In this document: positions 1 to 5,171 of the stretch, piece by piece
Numbering within the stretch: position 1 is the first letter of the stretch
Layout of the letters: each line of letters opens with the position of its first letter
DNA from: an uncultured Collinsella sp.
GTDB lineage: Bacteria; Actinomycetota; Coriobacteriia; Coriobacteriales; Coriobacteriaceae
Reading direction: 5' to 3'
Assembly (NCBI GenBank): GCA_900757465.1
Contig: CAAENY010000059.1
Coordinates: forward strand, 1 to 5,171
DNA length: 5,171 nt
Notes under the pieces: generated by a model
Told to the model about the DNA's origin: nothing
Database searches by the model: none
Seen by the model: the letters and a program-made list of their open reading frames with translations, nothing else
Program-made: the position numbers and the translations under genes

Positions 1-109
1 GGGCGGGGGTCCAGTCCGACCAGTCCCTGCCGTGCCAGAACTCCTTCTTGAGCAGGCCGAAGAAGCCCTCCATCGCCGCGTTGTCCGGGCCGCAGCCCTT
101 GGCGGACTG
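1..109 (-). pseudogene. IS3-family transposase (OrfB) fragment, 5'-truncated, continues past left edge
   Basis: Read on the minus strand from 109 down to 1, this encodes 36 residues beginning QSAKGCGPDNAAMEGFFG and continuing through LLKKEFWHGRDW. This matches the conserved block of IS3-family DDE integrases: the (S)AKGC.PDNAA.E.FFG..K.E pattern, followed by the aromatic 'GRDW' stretch. The Glu in AAMEGFF (codon 68-70) should be the third catalytic acid of the DDE triad. The reading frame meets a TAG stop at 116-118, just upstream of where the similarity begins, so the N-terminal part of the enzyme, with the helix-turn-helix and the first two catalytic Asp residues, is absent here. The rest of the C-terminus lies off the left edge. 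It has no start codon or ribosome binding site and is most likely a dead remnant, although an assembly join cannot be excluded. The family call is firm; the IS subgroup is not. Confidence 0.75.
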
Positions 110-219
110 GATTGGCTACACTGATGTGGACGGTTCCGGGAGGGGCGCAAGAGACGGGAGGGCCGTGTACGCGTTCCTGCGCGAGGGCCGCGGGGAGGGG
201 CTACCTGGGTACGGCGCCT
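110..219. other. GC-rich spacer of unknown origin between two mobile-element remnants
   Basis: No gene can be supported here in any frame. The stretch is much richer in G and C than the 220-330 segment that follows. The start of it, TGATGTGGAC at 122-131, begins with the TG typical of IS3-family termini and could be an insertion-sequence end pointing rightward, but no matching inverted end is visible in the window. A short plus-strand phrase (about 160-200, YAFLREGRG) faintly recalls the helix-turn-helix region of an IS3 OrfA. This is too weak to call. Confidence 0.3.
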
Positions 220-330
220 GTCAACTCGGTCGACGTCTTTGATGACGGGGTCGTACTCAATATCAAATTCACGGATGATGCCAAAACGGTCACCCGTGAG
301 AAAGTGTTGGGTTCGAGTGCTGTGGGCAAT
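220..330 (+). pseudogene. Possible serine recombinase C-terminal remnant
   Basis: The plus frame in register with 220 reads VNSVDVFDDGVVLNIKF, then TDDAKTVTREKVLGSS. This resembles the last 35-40 residues of large serine recombinases of Firmicutes and Actinobacteria, which end in a beta-rich segment of the type 'V..V.VFDD.VVL...F.D..KT', usually followed by a short polar tail. There is no catalytic resolvase domain, recombinase domain or zinc ribbon upstream, so only the tail survives. The frame stays open to a stop at 421-423, but beyond about 330-345 it is antisense to well-conserved DUF523 codons and is not meaningful. Base composition is more AT-rich than the 110-219 block, which fits a separate origin. 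The call rests on remembered family appearance alone; chance resemblance is possible. Confidence 0.35.
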
Positions 331-781
331 GTTCCAACATGCTGGGATCAAACTCGCTTGCCGGGATCACACGGTAGCCGTGGCGCAGGAGCAGGTCGAC
401 GAAAACACCGTTGCCCACGGTGAGCGTACCGCTGAACGTTCCGTCGTAGATGCGACCTACGCCACACGAGGGGCTGCGGTCCTGCAGGATGCACGCGGCG
501 ATCTCTTCCGGACCGCCCGCTTGCTCGCACATATCGAGCGCACGTTGAGCGCCTAGGCGAAACTCGCGATCGACCGAGATGCCCTCGCAGGTATGGACCT
601 CGCCGTCCACGATCTCGGACGGCTTGCGCGGTGTGGGCAGGCCGCCAAAGACCTCAGGGCACACCAAGAGGACCTCGGTCCCCGTACGTTCGCAGGCCTC
701 GACCAACGCGCGGTGGTAGTTGTCGAGCCCGTTATACTTGCAGCTCTCGCCCATCAAGCAGGCACTTACCACGATCTTCAT
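290..781 (-). CDS. DUF523 family protein (TudS-like iron-sulfur desulfidase candidate)
   Basis: This encodes 163 residues. The start is the ATG at 779-781 because GGGGAGAG (788-795 on the minus strand) lies 6 bases upstream; the longer open frame to 844 would run through the terminator hairpin. Family motifs are all present: CLMGESCKYNG (8-18), CPEVFGGLPTPR (41-52) followed by KPSEI, and RSPSCG (102-107). Cys8, Cys41 and Cys106 are the likely ligands of a [4Fe-4S] cluster. Some DUF523 proteins have been characterised as thiouracil desulfidases (TudS) that use a cluster held by three cysteines; substrate here is unknown. The protein has no signal peptide or membrane segment and should be cytoplasmic. 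The recognisable domain ends around residue 144 (VIPASEF). The last 19 residues look foreign and overlap, in antisense, the recombinase-like remnant, so the native C-terminus may have been replaced. It lies downstream of ftsH in the same direction but behind a terminator. Confidence 0.85.
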   Translation of the reverse strand: MKIVVSACLMGESCKYNGLDNYHRALVEACERTGTEVLLVCPEVFGGLPTPRKPSEIVDGEVHTCEGISVDREFRLGAQRALDMCEQAGGPEEIAACILQDRSPSCGVGRIYDGTFSGTLTVGNGVFVDLLLRHGYRVIPASEFDPSMLEHCPQHSNPTLSHG

Positions 782-803
782 ATACAACTCTCCCCACGCA
801 AAA

Positions 804-836
804 CGCCCCATTTGAGATAAACACTCAAATGGGGCG
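804..836 (-). terminator. Rho-independent terminator downstream of ftsH
   Basis: There is a perfect 13-bp inverted repeat, CGCCCCATTTGAG (804-816) and CTCAAATGGGGCG (824-836), with a 7-base loop. On the minus strand the GC-rich base of the stem is followed by TTTT (803-800), a short U-tract in the ftsH direction. It starts 22 bases after the ftsH stop and ends 23 bases before the DUF523 start codon. It should therefore limit ftsH read-through into DUF523. The U-tract is short, so termination may be partial. Confidence 0.8.
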
Positions 837-857
837 ATTGACACTGCGCAACCAGTA

Positions 858-2750
858 TTACTGCTGCTTTGGCATCAGCGGATTCTCGCGCGTGAGGAGA
901 TTCATGAACTCCTCGCCCGTGATCGTCTCCTTCTTGTACAGATAACGAGCCAGCTCGTGGAGCTTGAACTTGTTCTCCTTCAGGATCTGCAGGGCGCGGT
1001 CGTGCGCATCCTCGATCAGCTTGGCGACAATCGCGTCCACGCGCTCGGCCGTACCGGGGGCGCAGGTGAGCGACGTGTCCTGGTTAAGGTACGCATTCTG
1101 AACGGTACCGAGTGCCATCATGCCAAACTCATCAGACATACCAAAGCGCGTCACCATGTTACGGGCGAGCTTGGTGGCCTGCTCGATATCGTTGGCGGCG
1201 CCGGTCGTCATCTCACCAAAGATGAGCTCCTCGGCTGCACGGCCACCGCAATAGACGGCGAGCTTGTCCAGGACCTCCTGGCGCGTGGTCAGGAAGCGCT
1301 CATCCTCCTCGACCTGCATGGTGTAGCCCAGAGCACCGCTCGTGCGCGGCACGATGGTGATCTTCGTGACCGGTGCAGAGCCCTTCTGGCGGGCGGCAAC
1401 GATGGCATGGCCGATCTCGTGGTAAGAAACAACCTGCTTCTCGTGGTCGGACAGCACCGTGGACTTACGCTGCTGGCCAGCGATGACGACCTCCACCGAC
1501 TCCTCAAAATCGTCCTGCGTAGCGCGCTTGCGGCCCTCACGGACGGCACGCAGGGCGCCCTCGTTGATGATATTGGCCAGGTCAGCGCCCGAGGCACCGG
1601 GCGTGGCGCGGGCAATCGCGGTCAGGTCGATCGGCGGCTGCGTCTTCACGCTCTTGGCATGCAGCTCGAGGATGTTCTTGCGGCCGGTCAGATCGGGCAG
1701 CTCAACGGGGATGCGGCGGTCAAAACGACCGGGGCGCAGCAGGGCCGGATCGAGGCTGTCGGGACGGTTGGTGGCAGCGAGGACAACGATACCCTTGTGG
1801 TTATCGAAGCCATCCATCTCGGTCAGCAACTGATTGAGCGTCTGCTCGCGCTCGTCGTTGCCGCTAAAGCCGCCGCCGTCACGCTTTTTGCCGATGGTAT
1901 CGATCTCGTCGATAAACACAATGCACGGGGCCTTTTCCTTGGCCTGCTTAAACAGGTCGCGCACCTTGGCGGCGCCACGGCCGACGAACATCTCGACGAA
2001 CTCAGAACCCGAAATGCTAAAGAACGGAACACCAGCCTCGCCGGCAACAGCCTTGGCTAGCAGGGTCTTACCGGTACCCGGAGGGCCAACAAGGAGAGCA
2101 CCGCGCGGCAGCTTGGCGCCAATCTCCTCGTAGCGCTGGGGCTTCTCCAGAAAGTCGACGACCTCCTTGAGGGACTCCTTGGCCTCTTCCTGGCCGGCGA
2201 CATCCTTAAAGGTCACGCCCACGTCCTTGGAGGCGATCACGCGCGCGCCGGACTTGCCCAGTCCACCGCCGCCAAAGCCACCGCCGCCAAAGTTCATCGA
2301 AGGACCGTCATCACCCATGGCCTTCTTCATGCGGCGGTTGAGCCACCAGCCGATCAGGAAGAAAATCGCCATGGGAAGGATGAGCGTAAGCAGGTAGTAG
2401 GTCATCAAACCCGAGTTTTTATCGGGAACGACCGACTCCAGCGAAGCGCCAGACTCAAGCACGCGATCGGTAAAGCCCGCATCGTTCGGCACACCGGTCG
2501 TCTTATAGGCGATGTTCTCGTCCTCGCCCTTCTTGGTGTAATAAATCGAGTAATCGTCCGTGTTGTACTCGACCTTGTCGACACTCTTCTTATCGAGCGC
2601 TTTGACAAACGTCGAGTAATCGGTCTTCGTAATCTGCTGCGTGTGACCGATGTTGGGGAACAGAACGGTCGAGAGCACGAGGTAGACGACGAAGGCGATG
2701 AGCACGTAGAGGATCATATTCCGTCTACGCTTGTTGTCATCCATCTCCAT
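858..2750 (-). CDS. ftsH: ATP-dependent zinc metalloprotease FtsH
   Basis: This is the membrane-anchored AAA+ protease that unfolds and degrades misassembled membrane proteins and short-lived cytosolic regulators as a hexamer. At 630 residues from the chosen start it is full length. In order: basic N-terminus; transmembrane segment about 12-31; extracytoplasmic domain about 32-114; transmembrane segment about 115-136; glycine-rich linker 154-164 (two F-GGGG units); AAA+ domain with Walker A GPPGTGKT (222-229), pore loop FVGRG (255-259), Walker B FIDEID (279-284) and second region of homology about 324-345 with arginine fingers Arg339 and Arg342; then the peptidase domain with zinc motif HEIGH (444-448) and likely third ligand Asp521 in GAANDIEQA. 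The usual motif is HEAGH; Ile fits HEXXH. Start: ATG 2748-2750 has GGAG 9 bases upstream. The ATG at 2765 directly follows an in-frame TAG and lacks a Shine-Dalgarno; ATG 2744 is also possible. Confidence 0.97.
   Translation of the reverse strand: MEMDDNKRRRNMILYVLIAFVVYLVLSTVLFPNIGHTQQITKTDYSTFVKALDKKSVDKVEYNTDDYSIYYTKKGEDENIAYKTTGVPNDAGFTDRVLESGASLESVVPDKNSGLMTYYLLTLILPMAIFFLIGWWLNRRMKKAMGDDGPSMNFGGGGFGGGGLGKSGARVIASKDVGVTFKDVAGQEEAKESLKEVVDFLEKPQRYEEIGAKLPRGALLVGPPGTGKTLLAKAVAGEAGVPFFSISGSEFVEMFVGRGAAKVRDLFKQAKEKAPCIVFIDEIDTIGKKRDGGGFSGNDEREQTLNQLLTEMDGFDNHKGIVVLAATNRPDSLDPALLRPGRFDRRIPVELPDLTGRKNILELHAKSVKTQPPIDLTAIARATPGASGADLANIINEGALRAVREGRKRATQDDFEESVEVVIAGQQRKSTVLSDHEKQVVSYHEIGHAIVAARQKGSAPVTKITIVPRTSGALGYTMQVEEDERFLTTRQEVLDKLAVYCGGRAAEELIFGEMTTGAANDIEQATKLARNMVTRFGMSDEFGMMALGTVQNAYLNQDTSLTCAPGTAERVDAIVAKLIEDAHDRALQILKENKFKLHELARYLYKKETITGEEFMNLLTRENPLMPKQQ
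2263..2292. repeat. 15-bp perfect tandem duplication in the ftsH linker
   Basis: The unit CCACCGCCGCCAAAG occurs twice in direct succession (2263-2277 and 2278-2292). On the coding strand it produces two Phe-Gly-Gly-Gly-Gly units in the flexible linker between the second membrane segment and the AAA+ domain of FtsH. Its length is a multiple of three, so gain or loss of a unit would keep the frame and change only linker length. Confidence 0.9.
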
Positions 2751-2842
2751 CTGCTTGAACTCCATCTACTGGGGTTAATAACGCTTTCTAGAATACCCAA
2801 CCCGAGCGGTGATAAACCGACGCCGGGCACGAAAAGACAGAG
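2751..2842. promoter_or_regulatory. Divergent upstream region of ftsH and the corrinoid adenosyltransferase gene
   Basis: Both genes must be started from this short stretch or from within each other's 5' ends. On the minus strand TATTCT (2790-2795) could be a -10 element for ftsH, giving a leader of roughly 35 bases, but no convincing -35 hexamer sits at the right distance. On the plus strand no clear promoter pair is seen. No CtsR- or HrcA-type heat-shock operator is recognisable. There is no room for a cobalamin riboswitch of usual size. Confidence 0.35.
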
Positions 2843-3328
2843 ATGGCATCACTGGAAGTCGGCAAGGTTCAAATCTATACGGGCGACGGCAAGGGCAAGA
2901 CGACGGCTGCGCTGGGGCTCGCGCTGCGTGCCACGGGCTATGGACTTAACGTGCTCATGCTTCAGTTTGCCAAGAAGCTGCACTGCGCCGAACATGATGC
3001 AGCACCTCGTTTAGGGCTATGCATCGTACAAGCCGACCGCGACACATCCGAGGCTTGCGCCGCGCAGATCATGGAGCTCGCATGCGAGCAGATATCACAG
3101 GTCGACGTTCTGATTTTGGATGAACTCGGCGAGGCCATGCGCCGCGGCTTCGTGACGCGCGAGGATGTCGAAGCGCTGATCGCGATAAAGCCCGCCACCA
3201 CGGAGCTCGTGCTCACCGGCCGGGGCTTGCTGCCCCTCGCGAACCTCGCCGACCTTGTCACCGAAATGCGCCCCATCAAACACTACTTCGACGAAGGACT
3301 CCTAGCCCGCCAAGGCATCGAATACTAG
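2843..3328 (+). CDS. cobO: Corrinoid adenosyltransferase (CobO/BtuR family)
   Basis: This is a cytoplasmic enzyme that transfers the 5'-deoxyadenosyl group of ATP to reduced corrinoid, making adenosylcobalamin or its precursor. It has 161 residues. P-loop GDGKGKTTAALG spans 14-25, LMLQFAK 38-44, Walker B-like LILDELGEA 90-98, ELVLTGR 121-127, ADLVTEM 136-142, and the C-terminal block IKHYFDEGLLARQGIEY closes the protein; all in the order expected for CobO/BtuR. It is shorter than the roughly 190-200 residues of enterobacterial BtuR, mainly between QFAK and Walker B, and lacks the long N-terminal arm. ATG 2843 is the first in-frame start after a TAA at 2813-2815; upstream purines (AAAAGACAGAG) give only a poor Shine-Dalgarno. 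It stands alone, divergent from ftsH and convergent with the MATE gene, with no other cobalamin genes in view, which suggests use in salvage of imported corrinoids. A non-CobO P-loop role is unlikely. Confidence 0.9.
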   Translation: MASLEVGKVQIYTGDGKGKTTAALGLALRATGYGLNVLMLQFAKKLHCAEHDAAPRLGLCIVQADRDTSEACAAQIMELACEQISQVDVLILDELGEAMRRGFVTREDVEALIAIKPATTELVLTGRGLLPLANLADLVTEMRPIKHYFDEGLLARQGIEY

Positions 3329-3354
3329 CCATTGGGGACGTCCCGAATGGCTAG
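3325..3354. terminator. Inverted repeat spanning both convergent stop codons (possible bidirectional terminator)
   Basis: Arms CTAGCCATT (3325-3333) and AATGGCTAG (3346-3354) pair perfectly over 9 bp. The centre holds the palindrome GGGACGTCCC (3335-3344), separated from the arms by one G-G mismatch. The TAG stop of cobO (3326-3328) lies in one arm and the TAG stop of the MATE gene (3351-3353, minus strand) in the other. The intergenic gap is only 22 bases. No run of T follows the hairpin in either direction, so it is not a textbook intrinsic terminator; it may instead protect 3' ends or be a REP-like palindrome. Confidence 0.6.
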
Positions 3355-4700
3355 GCGGTGGCGCGGCCTAGCCAGTTGCCACTGTGGTGGTAGATGGTGA
3401 ACATCGTGGCCGTGATGAGCCAGGTTACGGGATAAACCAACAGCAGGTGCTCAAGAGACGGATCGAACGGCATAATCGCAAACACCCAGATCACCCTCAA
3501 GACAACGGTGCCAAAGATGGTGAGCATCATAGGCTGCAAGCTCACGCCAGCGCCGCGAATGGAGCCCGACGCGTTCTCGATAATCGAGAAGATCGCGTAG
3601 AACGGCGCGATGAAATGAAGAATCGTCGTGGTGTACGCCGAAATCGAAGCATCGTCGACAAACAAACGCGACAGAGGACCCGAGAACACCAGGAGTACGG
3701 CAGACAGGCCACCAATGAGCATAAACGACAGCACGAGCGACGTATGGTAGCCCTTGCGCATGCGCTCATAGTTGCGCGCGCCAAAGTTCTGTGCCGAGAA
3801 CGTGGTGATCGACACGCCGAGCGCCTCGGTAACCATCCAGACAATGCCATCTAAGCGGCCCGAAAGACCCCACGCCGTGGTGACATCGGCACCAAACGAG
3901 TTGACCGACACCTGAATCAAAACGTTGGAAATCGAATACGCAGCAGACTGAAAGCCAAGCGGCAGACCACACGAGATCATGCTCTTACAAATGCCAGGAT
4001 CAATGCCGAGTTTGGACAGCGAAAGCCGCCACGCACCCGGTGCGTGCATCATGCGAATCACGATCATCGTGGCGTTGGAGCAAATGGTCAGCGCCACCGC
4101 GATGCCGCAGCCCAGCGCCTCCATATGAAGCACGGCAACAAAGATGACATCCAGCACCGCATTAACAAGGCAGCCGGAAGCGATGATCACAGCAGGCCCG
4201 CGCGTGTCGCCCACGGCGCGCAGCAGTGCCGTTCCCATATTGAGCAGCAGCGCCGCAACCATGGCGGCAAAATAGCAACGAGCATAGGCCACGCCCTCGG
4301 CCAAAAGTTCATGCGGAGTGTTCATAAGTACCAGCATGGGCTCAACGAACACTATGCCAAGAATCGAGAAAACGATACCGCCCACCAGCGCGAGCGTCAT
4401 GGCCGTATGGACCGAACGGCTCAGTCGCTCATCATCGTGCTGACCAAAATACTGACCGGTAATGACCGCGCAGCCGGCGCCGACGCCAACGCAAAAGCCA
4501 ATGCAGAGCTCGGTGAGCACCATCGCAGCTTGAATGCCACCTAGCGCGAGCTTGCCGCCAAACTGACCGACGATATAGGTACCGATAAGCGTGTAGGCCT
4601 GCTGAAAAAACGAACTAAAAAAGATGGGAACGCACAGCGAAAGCAGCTGCTGCCAAATAACACCCTGCGTTACATCGATAGCCGTAGATTTCTTAGCCAC
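3351..4700 (-). CDS. MATE family multidrug/Na+ efflux transporter
   Basis: This is an inner-membrane antiporter of the multidrug and toxin extrusion family, which exports organic cations or other small molecules in exchange for Na+ or H+. It has 449 residues, normal for the family, with about 12 hydrophobic segments in two homologous halves. Recognisable landmarks are QQAYTLIGTYIVGQFGG (33-49), GQYFGQHDDERLSRSV (82-97), LLRAVGDTRGP (159-169) followed by NAVLDVIF, then in the second half SAQNFGARNYERMRKGY (302-318) and SIRGAG (380-385) followed by RVIWVF. The paired 'Q.FG....' loops mark the internal repeat. Start: GTG at 4698-4700, because GGGGAGG (4705-4711, minus strand) lies 4 bases upstream. 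The longer frame to 4733 would begin with TTG and has no Shine-Dalgarno. The gene converges on cobO and follows the methyltransferase gene after a 125-base gap. Substrate cannot be told from sequence. Confidence 0.93.
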   Translation of the reverse strand: MAKKSTAIDVTQGVIWQQLLSLCVPIFFSSFFQQAYTLIGTYIVGQFGGKLALGGIQAAMVLTELCIGFCVGVGAGCAVITGQYFGQHDDERLSRSVHTAMTLALVGGIVFSILGIVFVEPMLVLMNTPHELLAEGVAYARCYFAAMVAALLLNMGTALLRAVGDTRGPAVIIASGCLVNAVLDVIFVAVLHMEALGCGIAVALTICSNATMIVIRMMHAPGAWRLSLSKLGIDPGICKSMISCGLPLGFQSAAYSISNVLIQVSVNSFGADVTTAWGLSGRLDGIVWMVTEALGVSITTFSAQNFGARNYERMRKGYHTSLVLSFMLIGGLSAVLLVFSGPLSRLFVDDASISAYTTTILHFIAPFYAIFSIIENASGSIRGAGVSLQPMMLTIFGTVVLRVIWVFAIMPFDPSLEHLLLVYPVTWLITATMFTIYHHSGNWLGRATA

Positions 4701-4825
4701 ACGCCCTCCCCAAAAGCGTACGTCAACCGACAAAACAGTAATTAAAGACCTAAGCTAATAGCAGCTTAGCACCGACCGACGTCGACCGAAACACCCCGAG
4801 TCAGAGCCCGGTGCAAACTATCTGC
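4701..4825. promoter_or_regulatory. Upstream region of the MATE gene
   Basis: This 125-base noncoding gap separates the methyltransferase stop from the MATE start. It holds the MATE Shine-Dalgarno (4705-4711), a 20-base palindrome (4750-4769, listed separately) and the short palindrome CGACGTCG (4777-4784). An AT-rich patch at 4731-4745 (minus strand TTTAATTACTG) could be part of a promoter, but no -35/-10 pair with good spacing is evident. Confidence 0.4.
4750..4769. promoter_or_regulatory. 20-bp palindrome: candidate operator or weak terminator
   Basis: There are perfect 7-bp arms, CTAAGCT (4750-4756) and AGCTTAG (4763-4769), around AATAGC. It lies 49 bases upstream of the MATE start codon. 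Its size and AT content are typical of a dimeric repressor site (MarR or TetR type). On the minus strand it is followed by GTCTTTAATT, so it could also be a feeble terminator for the methyltransferase gene 56 bases upstream, though the stem is short and not GC-rich. The sequence alone does not decide. Confidence 0.4.
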
Positions 4826-5171
4826 CTAGTGATACAGCCCCGGCTGGTAGTGATACTCGTTGCTCACGTGCGGGCACAGCTGCCAAAAGGCGACGGCGCT
4901 CGCCGCGGCAACGTTGAGTGAATCAACCCCGTGCGCCATCGGAATGCGCACGGCCCGGTCGCAGCCCGCGATGGTCTTGGCGCCCAAGCCGGCACCCTCG
5001 GTGCCCATAAAGATCGCCAGGCGATCAACCTCCTGCAGCGCAGGATCGTCCAGCGAAACGGAGTCGTCCGTCAGCGCCATCGCAGCGCACGAAAAACCGG
5101 CTTCGTGCAGTGCCGCCAGGCCATCGTACGGCCACACACGAGCCTCGCTGCCAATACGCGTCCACGGCACC
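4826..5171 (-). CDS. SpoU/TrmH-type RNA 2'-O-methyltransferase, C-terminal part (5' end off the window)
   Basis: About 115 C-terminal residues of a SPOUT-fold enzyme that methylates the ribose 2'-O of rRNA or tRNA using S-adenosylmethionine. The partial protein contains motif 2, LAIFMGTEGAGL (about 51-62 of the visible part), and motif 3, VRIPMAHGVDSLNVAAASAV (about 73-92), the blocks that form the trefoil knot and hold the cofactor. The last visible residues at the right edge (VPWTRI) look like the end of the 'SMG..F..P' stretch common before this point, so the frame simply continues off the edge and the apparent GTG at 5168-5170 is an internal Val. The motif 1 Asn/Arg region and any N-terminal substrate-binding domain are not visible, so the target (23S rRNA or tRNA) cannot be assigned. 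Stop TAG is at 4826-4828. Confidence 0.9.
   Translation of the reverse strand, partial: VPWTRIGSEARVWPYDGLAALHEAGFSCAAMALTDDSVSLDDPALQEVDRLAIFMGTEGAGLGAKTIAGCDRAVRIPMAHGVDSLNVAAASAVAFWQLCPHVSNEYHYQPGLYH

Noticed and set aside
48..242. Plus-strand open frame of 64 codons
   Set aside because: Its first part is antisense to the transposase fragment and the rest is the GC-rich block; no motif or ribosome binding site.
782..844. Longer DUF523 start at a GTG (842-844)
   Set aside because: The extension would be encoded by the ftsH terminator hairpin and lacks a ribosome binding site; the ATG at 781 has a good one.
957..2060. Long plus-strand open frame of 367 codons
   Set aside because: It is exactly antisense to the conserved AAA+ and peptidase domains of ftsH, a usual shadow in GC-rich DNA; its translation has no recognisable domain.
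3384..4544. Plus-strand open frames of 156 and 166 codons (3384-3854 and 4044-4544)
   Set aside because: Both are antisense to the MATE gene and encode His/Arg-rich low-complexity protein without motifs.
4701..4733. Longer MATE start at a TTG (4731-4733)
   Set aside because: There is no Shine-Dalgarno before it, and the extra residues would be encoded by the Shine-Dalgarno of the GTG start at 4700.
4777..4784. CGACGTCG palindrome near the methyltransferase stop
   Set aside because: Only 8 bases with no extension of the arms; expected by chance in GC-rich DNA.
1..5171. CRISPR arrays, tRNA or rRNA genes, toxin-antitoxin pairs or defence systems
   Set aside because: No regularly spaced repeats, cloverleaf-like sequence or matching protein motifs were seen on either strand.

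Overview
The window looks like chromosomal DNA from a high-GC, Gram-positive-type anaerobe. Protein flavour (the FtsH, the small CobO-like protein, the SpoU methylase and the DUF523 protein) suggests the Coriobacteriia, perhaps Collinsella or a relative. That placement is inference from sequence resemblance and was not tested by any search.

Layout, left to right. Positions 1-345 are a patchwork of mobile-element debris: a 5'-truncated IS3-family transposase fragment on the minus strand (1-109), about 100 bases of very GC-rich DNA with no recognisable gene (110-219), and a plus-strand stretch (about 220-330) that resembles the extreme C-terminus of a large serine recombinase. This debris abuts, and seems to run into, the 3' end of a DUF523 gene (290-781, minus). 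A strong hairpin terminator (804-836) separates DUF523 from the upstream ftsH gene (858-2750, minus), a complete membrane-bound AAA+ zinc protease. ftsH is divergent from a small corrinoid adenosyltransferase gene (2843-3328, plus), with a shared upstream region of less than 100 bases. That gene converges on a MATE-family efflux gene (3351-4700, minus), and a single inverted repeat holds both stop codons. A 125-base gap with a 20-base palindrome follows. Last is the C-terminal part of a SpoU/TrmH-type RNA 2'-O-methyltransferase (4826 to the right edge, minus).

The intact genes are ordinary housekeeping or accessory functions: membrane protein quality control, cobalamin activation, efflux, RNA modification and a putative iron-sulfur desulfidase. 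Nothing shows that they form one pathway or a new system. The parts most worth a second look are the mobile-element junction at the left end, with the uncertain DUF523 C-terminus, and the palindromes at 3325-3354 and 4750-4769.
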